A stretch of 64,000 nucleotides of DNA, from contig OX457037.1 in assembly GCA_949752735.1 (NCBI GenBank), positions 35,525,871 to 35,589,870 on the forward strand. The letters are read 5' to 3'. Positions within the stretch are counted from its first letter, which is position 1; every line of letters starts with the position of its first letter. The DNA is from Lumbricus terrestris. Taxonomy: Eukaryota; Annelida; Clitellata; Crassiclitellata; Lumbricidae. Position numbers and translations under genes: made by a program. The notes under the pieces were generated by a model. It saw only the letters and a program-made list of their open reading frames with translations, was not told where the DNA came from and made no database searches. Shown here piece by piece: positions 1-12,300 of the stretch.

Positions 1-190
1 CGTCATCGTCATCGTCATCGTCGTCGTCGTCGTCGTCATCGTCATCATGATTGGTCATTATCGTCATCTTCATCATCATATCATCACATCATCACCTTCA
101 TCACCATCTTCATCATCATCGTCGTCGTCGTTTTCACCATAGTTGTGATTTGTCACCGTCGTTTTCATCGTCGTCGTCTTCGTCATTGTC
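1..190. repeat. Imperfect TCATCG/CGT simple repeat (intron 1 of unit 1)
   Basis: Degenerate runs of TCATCG, TCGTCG and TCATCA fill the left edge. It lies 3' of the unit 1 signal-peptide exon, so it sits in that gene's first intron. Shorter versions of the same word occur in intron 1 of units 2 and 3 (near 13430 and 31810), so the repeat tract is ancestral to the array. Confidence 0.85.
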
Positions 191-269
191 CTAAATTAAT
201 GAAGTGGCGGATTAATCAAAATTTATGAACGCTACCCCGTTAGTAAATTAATCAAACAAATTTTCTTAC

Positions 270-369
270 AGACATCGTAGGTATAAGCAACTGTGTCATC
301 AACGTAGGAGGCCAACGAATGTAAGAATATGATATTCCAGAGAAAACAGTGAGCACCCAGCAACTTCAT
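270..369 (-). CDS. Unit 1: signal-peptide exon of a CUB/LDLa gene (partial)
   Basis: This is the first coding exon of the left-most array member; the rest lies beyond the left edge. It starts with ATG at 367-369 and encodes 33 codons beginning [12 protein letters not shown], followed by a hydrophobic stretch and ending TYDV. It then reads into a phase-1 donor (T|GTAAGA, donor at 264-269). The start, the first 12 residues and the splice phase match exon 1 of units 2, 3 and 4. It is eight codons shorter than in unit 2 and the residues after the hydrophobic core differ (YVDDTVAYTYDV). Whether the remainder of unit 1 is intact cannot be seen. Confidence 0.75.
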
Positions 370-536
370 GATCAGTCGTCTAGGCAGATCAGTGAATATA
401 CGATAGAAAAGCGTATTATATTGTCGCCTATATCGCGTTGCGTAAGTGTCAATATAGTCCGCAGAAGTTCAATCCTTTGTGAACAATTTTCATTGCTCTA
501 CTCTCAGCAACCTTTTATCATTCTTGTATACGTGCT

Positions 537-549
537 GATAAAAGTTATC
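537..549. promoter_or_regulatory. Inverted GATA-motif pair upstream of unit 1
   Basis: GATAA and TTATC face each other across a 3-bp spacer, about 168 bp upstream of the unit 1 ATG. The flanking bases (GTGCTGATAA...TTATCGCATG) are also found upstream of unit 2. A GATA-type transcription factor site is inferred. Confidence 0.45.
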
Positions 550-593
550 GCATGTACAATAGGCTTTGTCCTAGTTGAACACTCACCTTACAT

Positions 594-595
<2 letters not shown>

Positions 596-672
<77 letters not shown>

Positions 673-793
673 AGAGAAGGAGAGAGAAAGAGAGAAGGAG
701 AGAGAAAGAGAGACCGACAGAGAGAGAGACAGAGAGAGAGAGAGACAGAGACATAGACAGAGACAGAGAGACAGACATACAGCAGAGACACAT

Positions 794-834
<41 letters not shown>

Positions 835-845
835 GAGTGAGAGAG
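596..845. repeat. (GA)n microsatellite grading into (ACAG)n
   Basis: Pure AG dinucleotides run from 596 to about 669, then interrupted purine repeats, then about ten ACAG units at 795-834. Open frames of Arg-Glu or Ser-Leu here are repeat translations, not genes. Confidence 0.97.
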
Positions 846-1391
846 ATAGCAGGTGATTAATCTAAGTGCTCTTCAATATTCGTTAGATTCAACTGTGAAT
901 TATCATGATCATAATTATAAAATTATTAAGCTTATGTCTTGAGTATTCTTCTCTTCAGACTTTGCAAGAACAATACTCTTGGAATATCTAGTGTTTCTGT
1001 ACGCCAAGGGTCCTCCTTTTATCAGTTGACGTTGAATTGATTAATATAGAGGTGACGCAAAGATTAGTCGCACAAAAATATAAAATAAAAAAAGCAAAAT
1101 AAAGATACAATAATAAGAAAAAGAGAAAGAGGTTATAGCGTCAGGAACTAAAACTAGAACCTTGAGGCGTAGGCCTATGTTTGCTAACGTAAGCCTAAGT
1201 GTTATAAGATACCAAAATTGAACTTGCTTAGGCCTATGGGACAGTTGGCTATAGGTAGTCAATGGGAAACCGCCATTATTGGGCGGAACAGATTTTATGA
1301 GTGGTCACTGGACTGATCAAATGATTATGATTAGCCGAAGTCACAGATTTCAGATAGTGGACAAACTTTGCCACGACAGCAAAACTAAACA

Positions 1392-2015
1392 TTGACATCA
1401 GTATTGTTCTGTAAAAGCAATTTCTCTCCTGCATTGCATCCTGGACTCACTAGAGGTAATAGAGACTTCAGTATTATTTTTGCAAAAACAAATGTTCGGA
1501 AATTTTCCATTAAATTCCAAGGCCCTGTCATATGGAATAAAATTCCGATTCACATTCGTAAGGCTACTAACTTAACTCACTTTAAACACCTGTTACGTGT
1601 GTATACATTATGTAATTTTTCTGTTAATAGCATGAGGGGTTACCCATGCTAATGCTGATTTATTTGATTGTTTGATTGCTTTTGCTTTTATTTTGTTCTT
1701 TCTCTGAATTTGTCATGTAGTGTTTATTACATTAGTTTGGGGTTTTTTTGATAATAATTTTTTTCTTTCCCTAGTTAAGTAATATCTCTGTAATATCTCC
1801 AATACTCCCTTCAGCTTTCACTTTCTCACTTCACTTTGTTAATTAGGCCCCTGCTTAGCGGGACTTGTCCCTTTTGGTGTGCCTATTTGCTCCCTCACTC
1901 TTATAATACCTATTCACTTTGAGTATTTTCTTATTGTGAATTATGTCTATACTTTGTTAAACATACATGTACATTTGAATTGTTGGGATCAAAAAAATAT
2001 GTCTATGTCTATGTC
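1392..2015 (+). mobile_element. 5'-truncated LINE 3' end
   Basis: Codons 1392-1649 read RKFSIKFQGPVIWNKIP, then an FKHLLR-type tail. This resembles the extreme C-terminus of jockey/CR1-type non-LTR reverse transcriptases, where an 'F.GP..WN.IP' segment precedes the stop. About 360 bp of AT-rich 3' sequence follow, ending in short ATGTCT repeats at about 1999-2015, a typical non-LTR tail. No upstream reverse-transcriptase domain remains, so this is a dead fragment. The clade is not certain. Confidence 0.65.
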
Positions 2016-3120
2016 TAATATTCAGTCTGATTGATTAACAAAATTCTGCGCGAATGTTATGAGTGCGATAGGAGCAAAACATCATGCAGTCATGAGGTAA
2101 AACAAATCGCGCTCAATGTGTGAGATTCAATAGACCTGAAGTGCTTGTGAGAATGTGCTACTGAATAGACTAAAGATGACACAAAAACTTATTGTAGGAA
2201 CGGAGTCAATGTGAAATAGGGCCTACATGAAATTGCTAACAGGGAAACGCACCCCGATAGTTGAGGCACTTCAACCACAGTATGCTGAGAAAAATAAATA
2301 ATCGCTTTAAAGAAAAAAAGTGATTTCTGCTATCTTTATTAATTGTAAGCATTATTTGTAAACTCTAAATTTCTAAAACACCACCTGGACAGGGCATCAG
2401 CTTATTCGCGCGCTCTGCCTCATATAATAAGAGTGTTGTAAAGAAAAGTAGGCCTAAGCTTATGAATAAGTAAGGAAAATGTTCATTGTATAAAGGATCC
2501 TGTCACTCTTGTAGTAGGAATAAGAATAATTAAAGTGACCAGTAGATATGCATGAACCTTACAGAAGGTTTAGCTGCCATGACGGAGTTAGCTTGCGTGC
2601 TCAAGAAAACTAGAACTAGTATATTGATTGATATATTGATCGATCAAATCAAATCAAATCAAATCATTTTATTGGTCCGTTTGTAACAAAACAAGCACAC
2701 CAAGTCAGGTACAAAGTAAAACAAAGCATCTCCAGTATCACCAAGTTGTCAATCCATTAACTTAATTAGGTAACATAAGTTATTCAGACATATAGCTAAG
2801 ACTGGGATAATCTCCAAAGGAGTAGGCTAGGTAAGGATTGGTTAAACCTAGTGGTTCTAAGGTTAAGTTTAGTCCCTGATAAGTCCGATTGATAGTCCCA
2901 TGAACGATGGTCCCTATTAGTTAATTATAATAGTCCTATAAAGTAGCCTATAAACGACGTGCATTTTATGAGCGATCGTACACGTGAGCGATAATCCGGG
3001 CATCATGAAAATGATACAAGTTATTAAGCTACAGCAATCAACACAAGTCAAGCAAAGTCGTTTTTTGTCCCTTCCTTTCTTCTGGATTCGGCGTTCCATA
3101 GCTGCTGGACAAGTTTGTCC
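2016..3120. other. Spacer between unit 1 and unit 2
   Basis: This is AT-rich spacer plus unit 2's 3' flank. A short (ATCAA)n run at 2642-2668 followed by TTTTATTGGTCC looks like the tail of a minus-strand LINE copy. I see no gene. No AATAAA was found at the expected distance 3' of the unit 2 stop. Confidence 0.5.
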
Positions 3121-3123
3121 TTA

Positions 3124-6100
3124 TCAGTGATTATCTGTAAAACATAGGCTACACATTAGGCTTATATATAATCATTTGGATCTAAATTAGGTCCTCATAT
3201 CTTAATTGCTAGAAAACTTGCGCTTATATTCATCTGCCATACAAATTCCTGAAGCTGTCCTCATCATATTCAACCATAATACCATGACCGCTTATTGCTT
3301 GCGGGAGAAGTCCTTTCTACTAAGATTTCCTTACATAATAAGCTTAGGCCTACATACATACATACATACATACATACATACATACATACATACATACATA
3401 CATACATACATACATACATACATACATACATACATACATACATACATACATACATACATACATACATACATACATACATACATACATACATACATACATA
3501 CATACATACATACATACATACATACATACATACATACATACATACATACATACATACATACATACATACATACATACATACATACATACATACTAGGGTC
3601 GTCGTTAGAAACGAAAGTTGTAGGATACTGCTACCCAAGGTGCCATTTGGTTCCATTTCACCCAGAAACATCACACAAAAAGTTTTATAGGAAAATATTA
3701 ATATTTAGGACTAGCACAACGCCATCAAAGTTTTACCACTTAACAAATCTAAGAGCTTTCGAACTGTAGGCATGATAGTTGTAATCAACCAGGAATCTTC
3801 GAAGCAGGAATCAATTTAACTACTTGTAGTAGGTCTAGTTTACACCACAATGATGTTATTGAAGTCATAGTCATGAATTTATATAGCGCCGCTTCAGAAA
3901 AACTCAGAGCGTACAAACCTGTATGAACACTGCATCACAGATAACATCTAGCATATATCTGTTTTTTACAAAACTATATGTTTTGCCCTGTTGTCTTGAC
4001 TGATAATAATAGTCTAATAATTCTTGGACTGTAGTATTTAGGGAACAGTAATATATCACAAATTAATAGGGATAAATATAAATTGTTCTGCGTTTTAATC
4101 TGTGTACTGCGTGTAATTAATTTATTCTGCAAAGTCACCAATATTCCTAATGAGGTCTCATTTTCTCATAAATGTTTCTTTTTGTACACTTATTGTTCCT
4201 GGGGCATGCCTAATTGGGTACAAGAGAATGATGTAGTATTAAAAAGTAGTGACCAATTTTACATGGAAATGTTTCTCTCAGAGGTAATAATATCATGTTT
4301 AAAATCTAAAGAATTACTACTCCTTCTTGCTAGGCAAATTGCATTTGGTCTTTGAGCTATGCTGCTTTCATCTGCACTTTACTAAAAAAGTGCAATATAT
4401 TTCATCGAAGTGACATATATTTAATCGAAGTGACATATCTTGCATGTTGTCCAAAGAAGGTGATCATCTGACATCGTGAGTGGAGAAGTGGCAAACTTTC
4501 GAATCCTGATCTTTTCATAATCATGGAATCAACAAAGATCACTTTGTTGGCTATGTATTACACCTTGAAGACCATCACCATTTTTATTAATTATACCTCT
4601 ACTGTAATACAAATCCGCAAAAATCAGGCATCCTGCCATAAAGATAATCAATTTAGGAGTTCTATCTAGCAATGGGTGTTGACTCTCTTGAGTGTCGACT
4701 GGAGGCTACTTTAGGCCTGCTTATTCTTTTGGATTGCTTGATCGCCTGAGATGCCCTGATGGCCACAGCAGTTTCGGCTGGATCCATTGCGGAACATGAT
4801 GCACATAGCATATGTGTTTTTCACCTTTCATGTTGATTTACAGTAGTTAGTTAAATAACTAATTAAGGCAGTGTAATTTCTGTCCACTCTTAGGAGCATT
4901 TTCTGTGCCAATTACTTGTCTATGTGTTCATTCGTTCTATTCTAAAAGTATACTTTTAATTGGATTATTTCTATCTTATGAAATAGTCAACTAATGTGAG
5001 TAAAGGCTACACCATGCAATAATTTATGATGCTATCTTTAGGAGTTGGGTAAAGAACTGCTGTTTGACTTTATGTGGTAATGGGTAGCCTACTTCTCTAG
5101 TTATAATTATATATGATTTCAATGATTTCAACATTTATTTACATAATTAATTTCCTTACAGTAGCTCTTGATAGATGTTATCTGTGATGTGGTGAGTCAT
5201 CCTGCTCTGATTGCCATAATAAACGAAAATATCATCACTATTTTGCTGTAGTTCAACTGATACTGGGGTCCCTGATCCATATTTTTTTGATCAGAATCTG
5301 TTTTAAAGTGAAGTCTGTAATAAAGAGCCTCTGTTGCCGTAAAATAATCCGTTTGCGCACTGTAGATCCAAAGTAAACCTATCAAAAAAAGTATAATGTG
5401 TTGACTTCCTAGTACATGTATAGATTTGTGGTGTCGAATACCATTTATGATGTCTATAACAAATTTTGTAAACTATCATCAAAATTGTAGAATTTACTTG
5501 TCAGTTGTGCATAAGTCAGTTGGGCGCTTTTGGCGTGAAACTCCGATGCAGTGTCGGTAGCGCTTCTGAGTAGAGGGCTTGAAGGGGTGCTATAGAAATG
5601 GATAAATAAATAAATAAATAAGTAAAATTATGCAGTATTTCTGTCAAAACTTGTGGATAGGTCCAAAAATGTGACTTAAATATACCAATACTCGAAATGA
5701 CGATAATATTTTATAATTTCAAAACTTCAGACGCGTTGTGCTAGTCCTAAATATTTTTGAATCCTAATAATTTTTTGGCTATATCAGTTTTTTTACCAAT
5801 TGGCACCAAATGGTGGGTTGGGGAAAGAAAAAAAACCAAGTTGAAAATTTGCCATTACACATACGACCACCCTAATACATACATACATACATACATACAT
5901 ACATACATACATACATACATACATACATACATACATACATACATACATACATACATACATACATACATACATACATACATACATACATACATACATACAT
6001 ACATACATACATACATACATACATACATACATACATACATACATACATACATACATACATACATACATACATACATACATACATACATACATACATACAT

Positions 6101-9100
6101 ACATACATACATACATACATACATACATACATACATACATGCATACATACATAAGCTGGCACACATAGATTACACAGACAGACAGAGAGTCAGAGGGTGT
6201 GGACGACAATTTCTCTTCCAATTGAACAAGGCGCACGACGCTTTCGGTTGCATCAAGCTCCATTGCCAGGTGATTTTATTTGCCGGAATAATAGATAAAC
6301 ATGTTTCATCGTCTTCATAACCGCCAGAATAGATGATGTTAAAATAATCTCGGCTCTAATCTTGCGTTGTCTAAGACGCAAGCTGATGTTGTTCCATCGC
6401 CGATTAGCATTGGCATTCCTACATGTAAGGCATATAGAAAATTACGATGAGTTTTTCTGTTTAAATAACAAATCTGCGTCTGCAGTGTGACATTGATGAT
6501 GGTTTCATAGCTCGCTTAATTGGTACAGATTACGGGCCACATTAATTTGCCACCCTCAAACGTCTTCGCCACACGAGACAGCGAATGACAAATGCCGATT
6601 TCCACCGACATTGACCGGTATGTATTGTCCATAATAAATTTAATATAGTGGAATGTCTGCGGCGAACATAAACCGTCCTTCCTAACTCAGCCTCATGTGT
6701 TGCCCAGAGATAGGCTACACTTGAGTCTGATCGTATATTGCACTACACAATCTTTGTGGGACGCTGTGGTGTAGTGGTGGTGGCGTCGTTGCCTTGAAGC
6801 CGGAAGGTTCGAGGTTCGAATCCACCTCAAGTCGCCGCGTAGGGACCTTGGGCAAGTCCTTCACTCGCAATTGCTCGTGCGCTTCGGCGTGAAACTCCGA
6901 TTCAGTGTCCGCTCCACAGTCGGGAGCGCCTCTGAGTAGAGTGCTTGTAGGAGCGCTATAACAAGTGCACATACAAACAAACAAACAAATAAAAGCAAAA
7001 AATCAACTGTTCTTTAAAACTCCAATGCCAGCAGATCAACTTTTCCACAGTTCCACTCACCTGGATCCGGAGCAACAATGTATTCCAGGTTGAAACCATC
7101 GTACACAACGCTGTCATCAGAGTAGAACCAAACAAGTACTTGGGTGCAGCGGGGAATTTTCAGCTTAGTTGGAATGGAGGTTCCCGTAAAACGATGCGAT
7201 CCAAACTCTGCGTTGTCCAGGCAACTCAGCTGAAATAGAGAAAATGTTAATCTACATTTGTAACGGTGACCATAGCCGCGATATCTGAGATTTCTAGGAA
7301 GTACAGTCATAATTGCATCGTCATCGTCACCACCCTGTGCATTCATTCATTCATTCATTCATTCGTTCGGAAAATAACTACTTAAAGGCGCTCCCGACTC
7401 CAGCGCGCCGAAAAAGAACAGTTTTAAAATTTCTCCTTGTAGCTCCACCTATTTCCCCATGACAGTTTGTTTTCTGCAGACACATTGCTGCAGCTGTCAA
7501 ATCATCTTACCGAAACTGGTCTATAGTATATTCAGCTGAAGTTTCATTTTCACAAGTTAAAGCAATAGGCCCATAAAGACCTAAACATTGCGTTTGCTGT
7601 TTTAATTTGTTCATCAAGTAGACATTAATGGTACGCTGATCACTGTATACACTGTTAGAAAAACGTTCGAGAAACTATACTTGCCTCAACAAAATCGCAG
7701 CATTCCTCTACATTCATATATTGGAAGTTGATGGCAAATGTGCTTCTCAGACGAGACCAGATGATGTTTGAGCAATTCTGGTTGTTGTCATAGACACTGG
7801 GATAATTTGGAGATGAAACAATACCATTCGATCCAGTATACACAGTGTCACCGCAACCTAACTCAAATCAAATCAAATCAAATCAAATTTATCGTAATCG
7901 ATTCAGTAGCAAATACATTCACAATGCACATTTTGTAGTAGGCCTACAAGACTAGTATTATATAATAGCAGACAAAAACTTTACCAGACAAAGTAAAGTG
8001 GACTTCAGAATGTAGTAACAGCAGGATATAGGATAGATATCGACTCATGAGGAGAAGAAGTTCGAAGGCTCATCTAGTCATCCGCATTATTGTTAGACTG
8101 AGTGGAGAAGTAAAAGGGGAACAAGAATCGACACCGTGAACAGCGCTTTGGCGTGAAACTCCGATTCAGCGTCCGCGCTGTAGTCGTGAGCGCTTCTGTG
8201 TAGGAACCTTGAAGGGGAGCTATAACAAGTGCACATACAAACATAAAAAATTGTATCGAGGCAGCATTAACTGATGAGCCCAATGATTACCTCCGAGACT
8301 GATATGGTAATCCAGACTGAAACCAGTGGAGACCGTGACATTGTTTGTGACAAAGTTGATTACTGCTTCACTGCACCAAGGAATAGAGAGTGGTTGAGGT
8401 AGGAAAGATCCAGAATACCTCACCGAAGGGAAGATTGGGTTCGTCGCACAACTGATCTATGAAAAGAATTACAAACACTTCAAACACTTGGATTTTGTAG
8501 CATGCATCTGAATTTATCTATAGACCCTATTCATTTAAAAATCCAAAAATATTTTTGATATGGTTCCTAAATCGAGGATTAGCATGGAAAATGGATACCG
8601 TGGGGGACTTGAGACGAGTAGCTGTTTGGTAGGGAAAAGAGTGAGAACAAAGAGGAGATGACTGACTGGCAAAATGGACGGATAGTTTGCGAAGGTATAC
8701 GCCTAGTCTACTGGGACGCTTTGCGTTGTAGGAAGTTATTGGGTTAGGGAAAACTTAAATGGACGCGATGTTTACGGTTCTAACTTTAAAGTGGAAACAT
8801 AGGCTACTTGACAATAATGGATGGTAAAAACATAGAAAACATACTAACTTACTAACCGTCACATTATCGCAACACTCTTCAGTATCGAACGCTTTGAAGA
8901 TGATGGCTATCGAACTGGACGACGATGAAGCATTGACGTAGTAATCGCAGGAGAAGTAGTTGGAGTAGTTTCCAGGGTAGTTTGGTGAACTGATGACTCC
9001 GGTCGGACCGTGGTACGATGTGCCATTACAATCTATGACTACAAACAAATCCATTCAATGAAAATTAATGTGTCAGTCAGATACCTTAAATGCAAAAATC

Positions 9101-9274
9101 CATCCAGAGGACGGTATACGACCATTTTTATTTTAGCCACGTAAATTTGGCACCTCATAAGTAACATGAGGTGTCAAATGCTCAGTGCCATACAAGCTGA
9201 CTAAGTTACTTACTTGACTTATGGCTTTGACGATACTTTCGCACGTGACAGCCGCCCAGCTTTGAAAATTTTCC

Positions 9275-9354
<80 letters not shown>

Positions 9355-12300
9355 TATTCGCTAAAAATTATTTTAGATGTAAAATCGCTCTTTGCTGCTT
9401 TTTGTTGCGTTATGTTTTTGGATCATCAAAGACCAGTGATCGGATGCTCGAGTGGACTCTCTATATATAAAAGTGATATAACTTTTGCCCTGTTTAGAAT
9501 ACATATTACATAGGTGAAATTTGGGACGTTTTTAATGTGAGTAGGCCTATGAATTGCCTTTAAGCCTGTGAAATGTAAAATTAAAAATTCATACTTTTGG
9601 CCAAACAATTTGCAAATAACCTTATGGATTAGTGGGATGCGGTGGTATAGCGAAAAGTTCGTCGCCTTGTGGCCAAAGGTCGCAGGTTCGAATCTACGTC
9701 AAGCCACTACTTACGTATCGACCTTGGACAAGTTACTCACCCACAATTGTCTGTGAGGAAAGCAACGGAAAACCACCTCACTCATCTCATCCCCAGGGGC
9801 GTAAAGCCAATGAACCTGCCTTCGGACAGAGAACTCATCACCATCATCATCATCTTATGGATTACTTCCTTCGGCCCACTCTGTATGTACACATATAATA
9901 TTGCTCCAAGGCGGTATAGAATGGTCCAATGACCAAAACTATATTATATTATATATAAATGTATATATTATAAAACTATATTATATATATATATATTTGT
10001 GGGGATCGGTGGTGTAGTGGATACATGCATGTATGCTTGTTGCTTTGCAGCCGGAGGTCGCAGGTTTGAATCCACCTCAAGCCGTCGCGTATATGGAGTC
10101 TATACTAGGGACCTTGAGCAAGTCTTTCACTCGCAGTTGCTTGGACGCTTCGGCGTGAAACTCCGATGCAGTGACCGCGCTGTAGTCGGGAGCGCCTCTG
10201 AGCAGTAAGCTTGAAGGGGCGCTATAGAAATGGATGAATAAATAAATAAATTATATAATATATGTAGGCTAGCCTATTCTTTGAAACTAGACTTAGGCCC
10301 ACCTACGCAGATGTCCGCTGTTTCATCTGACCAGTCACCGCAGTTGTCGTACGTATCACATGCGACCTCAATCGGTATACACCGATTTTGGTATAAGCAC
10401 CTGAACTCATCAGCCGAACATTCGCCTACGCATATTTTAAAAATCAAATTAATTCAATATTACGTCAACGCAGATAAGTCTAAACAAAGGCATTTAATAC
10501 CATCACAAGTTATAGACAGGGCTTATATTTTGATGGAGTTCAGTCGGTGCTTAATACCGCGCGAAGGTCATTAATTTATTTGCAATAGGAGAAAATACGA
10601 AAACGCTACGAGATGTCTTGCATTGACTGCCTGTCTCGTTCCGAATTGTGTTCAAGCTCAGTTTTCTGGTTTACAAATCGCTTTTGGTCCCAGATGCTGG
10701 AAGTCTTCCACCGGACTTCAGATTGGCCGCCTCAGTGGACTCTTTCAAATCAAAGCTTAACCCTTTATCTGTTTCCTTAGGCTTATCCCGCTGTTAGCCG
10801 TTGTGAGGCGCTCTTGCAGCGGTATGGCCGCGTTACGGCGCCACATAAATTGTCGCTATTATTATTTCTTTGTGTCCTGAGGTATTCCCCCAGGGACTTA
10901 GGGACTATTTAAAGAATGTATGTCTGATGTATTACTATTATTAGCCTATTATATATATATATACGAATGTATAAAAGAAGCAGTTTACCTGTATGAAAAG
11001 TTGTGTAGTAGAAACTGAATCCACTTTGGCAGTTCGATACGTTGCCGGTAAAAAATCTGTATTCGTGCCAATTAGACAAGGAGTAGATCGAGTGAGATGG
11101 TGTGCTGTATCCACAATATGGCGCTTGAAACAAAATATAACTGTATAGGATATTGCTGCAGTTAAGACAGTATATAGTGATAGGCCAACGCGCAGAAAAC
11201 ATTGCAGAACTTGTAAACAATATTGAACTGAAAAGCAATTACTTGCCGAAATATTTGTCTCAGCTGAAAAATAAAAACTTTTAGTATAGAATCACAACTG
11301 ATTCACAAGAAAATATTTGTTTGCCCTGAAATTTAATCGATTAATATTGACTAGTAGACATAGGATGATTTTCGTACAGCTGAAAAATCAAAACTTTTTG
11401 TATCGAAGCACAAGAAAATATTTGTTTGCCCTGAAATTTAATCGATTTATATTAATTGACTGGTAAACATAGGATGATTTTCGTACTTGCGCTGAACGGC
11501 CCAATAATCTCGAATTTGCTGCTGCAGTCAAACGCTATGTACTGAAACCTCATCGTGATGTGGTATCCCAAGCTGGCGTTAAGATAGATGCTACAGGTCT
11601 TGTTCGCGTCAATGCAGCCGTCTGAATCCGCATTGATGAAGCCGTATCTACTGAATCCGCTTTGTCCGGGTGATATCACTCTGTCTTGTCCGCAGGGCTC
11701 CTGAATATAGACTGAAAAAGGTGCACAGACAAGACAATTTGTACATTATAAATGCACCAAGACAACAAATAGGCCTAACTAACTCCCGTACGCGTGGTCA
11801 TGATTTTCTATTGACTTCGGACCATGACACCGGTAGGTGATACCACACAGGGAGATGAACAATTGAACATACACAATTCCCGTTCAAGTTTTAATGTTAG
11901 TAATTACTCGACTATAAGTCGATGTTCAGATGTTCCAATCTGGGATGTGCATTCGTGGGTGCAGTCACACAGGCAACTTCTGAAGCCATTTGGTCAGAAG
12001 CAGAGTCAGTTGCCATAGGTTACTAATCACTACTTGGGATGTCTAAATATATCTGCCGTGTAGCACTTTTTGCTGATTTTTTTGATTCCAGCCGCTACTT
12101 TGTCATTTGATTTCTTTTATAGATCTTCATACTCGATACATTCCATATATTTACGCCATCATCATAATTGCATCGTCATCGTCACTCCTGTGCATTCATT
12201 CATTCATTCATTCGGAAATCTGTATAGACCCCATTGAAGAAAATAACTACTGAGAGGCGCTCCCGAGTCCAGCGGGCCCAAAAAGAGCAGTTTTAGGTTT

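Larger units (their letters stand above)
370..1390. other. Upstream region of unit 1, no gene seen
   Basis: Positions 370-595 align by eye with the upstream regions of units 2-4, so this is the likely promoter and 5' flank of unit 1. It is followed by a purine microsatellite and then AT-rich sequence with no convincing coding signal. Confidence 0.6.

Noticed and set aside
596..845. Long Arg-Glu and Ser-Leu frames
   Set aside because: They translate a (GA)n/(ACAG)n microsatellite on either strand.
5197..5385. 62-codon minus frame after an acceptor-like site, considered as an extra exon of unit 2
   Set aside because: No counterpart in units 3 or 4, no domain, and the conserved last exon already supplies a stop in phase.
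3351..6152. Long frames of YIHT and CMYV repeats
   Set aside because: They are reading frames of the two (TACA)n arrays, open in all frames because the tetranucleotide lacks stops.
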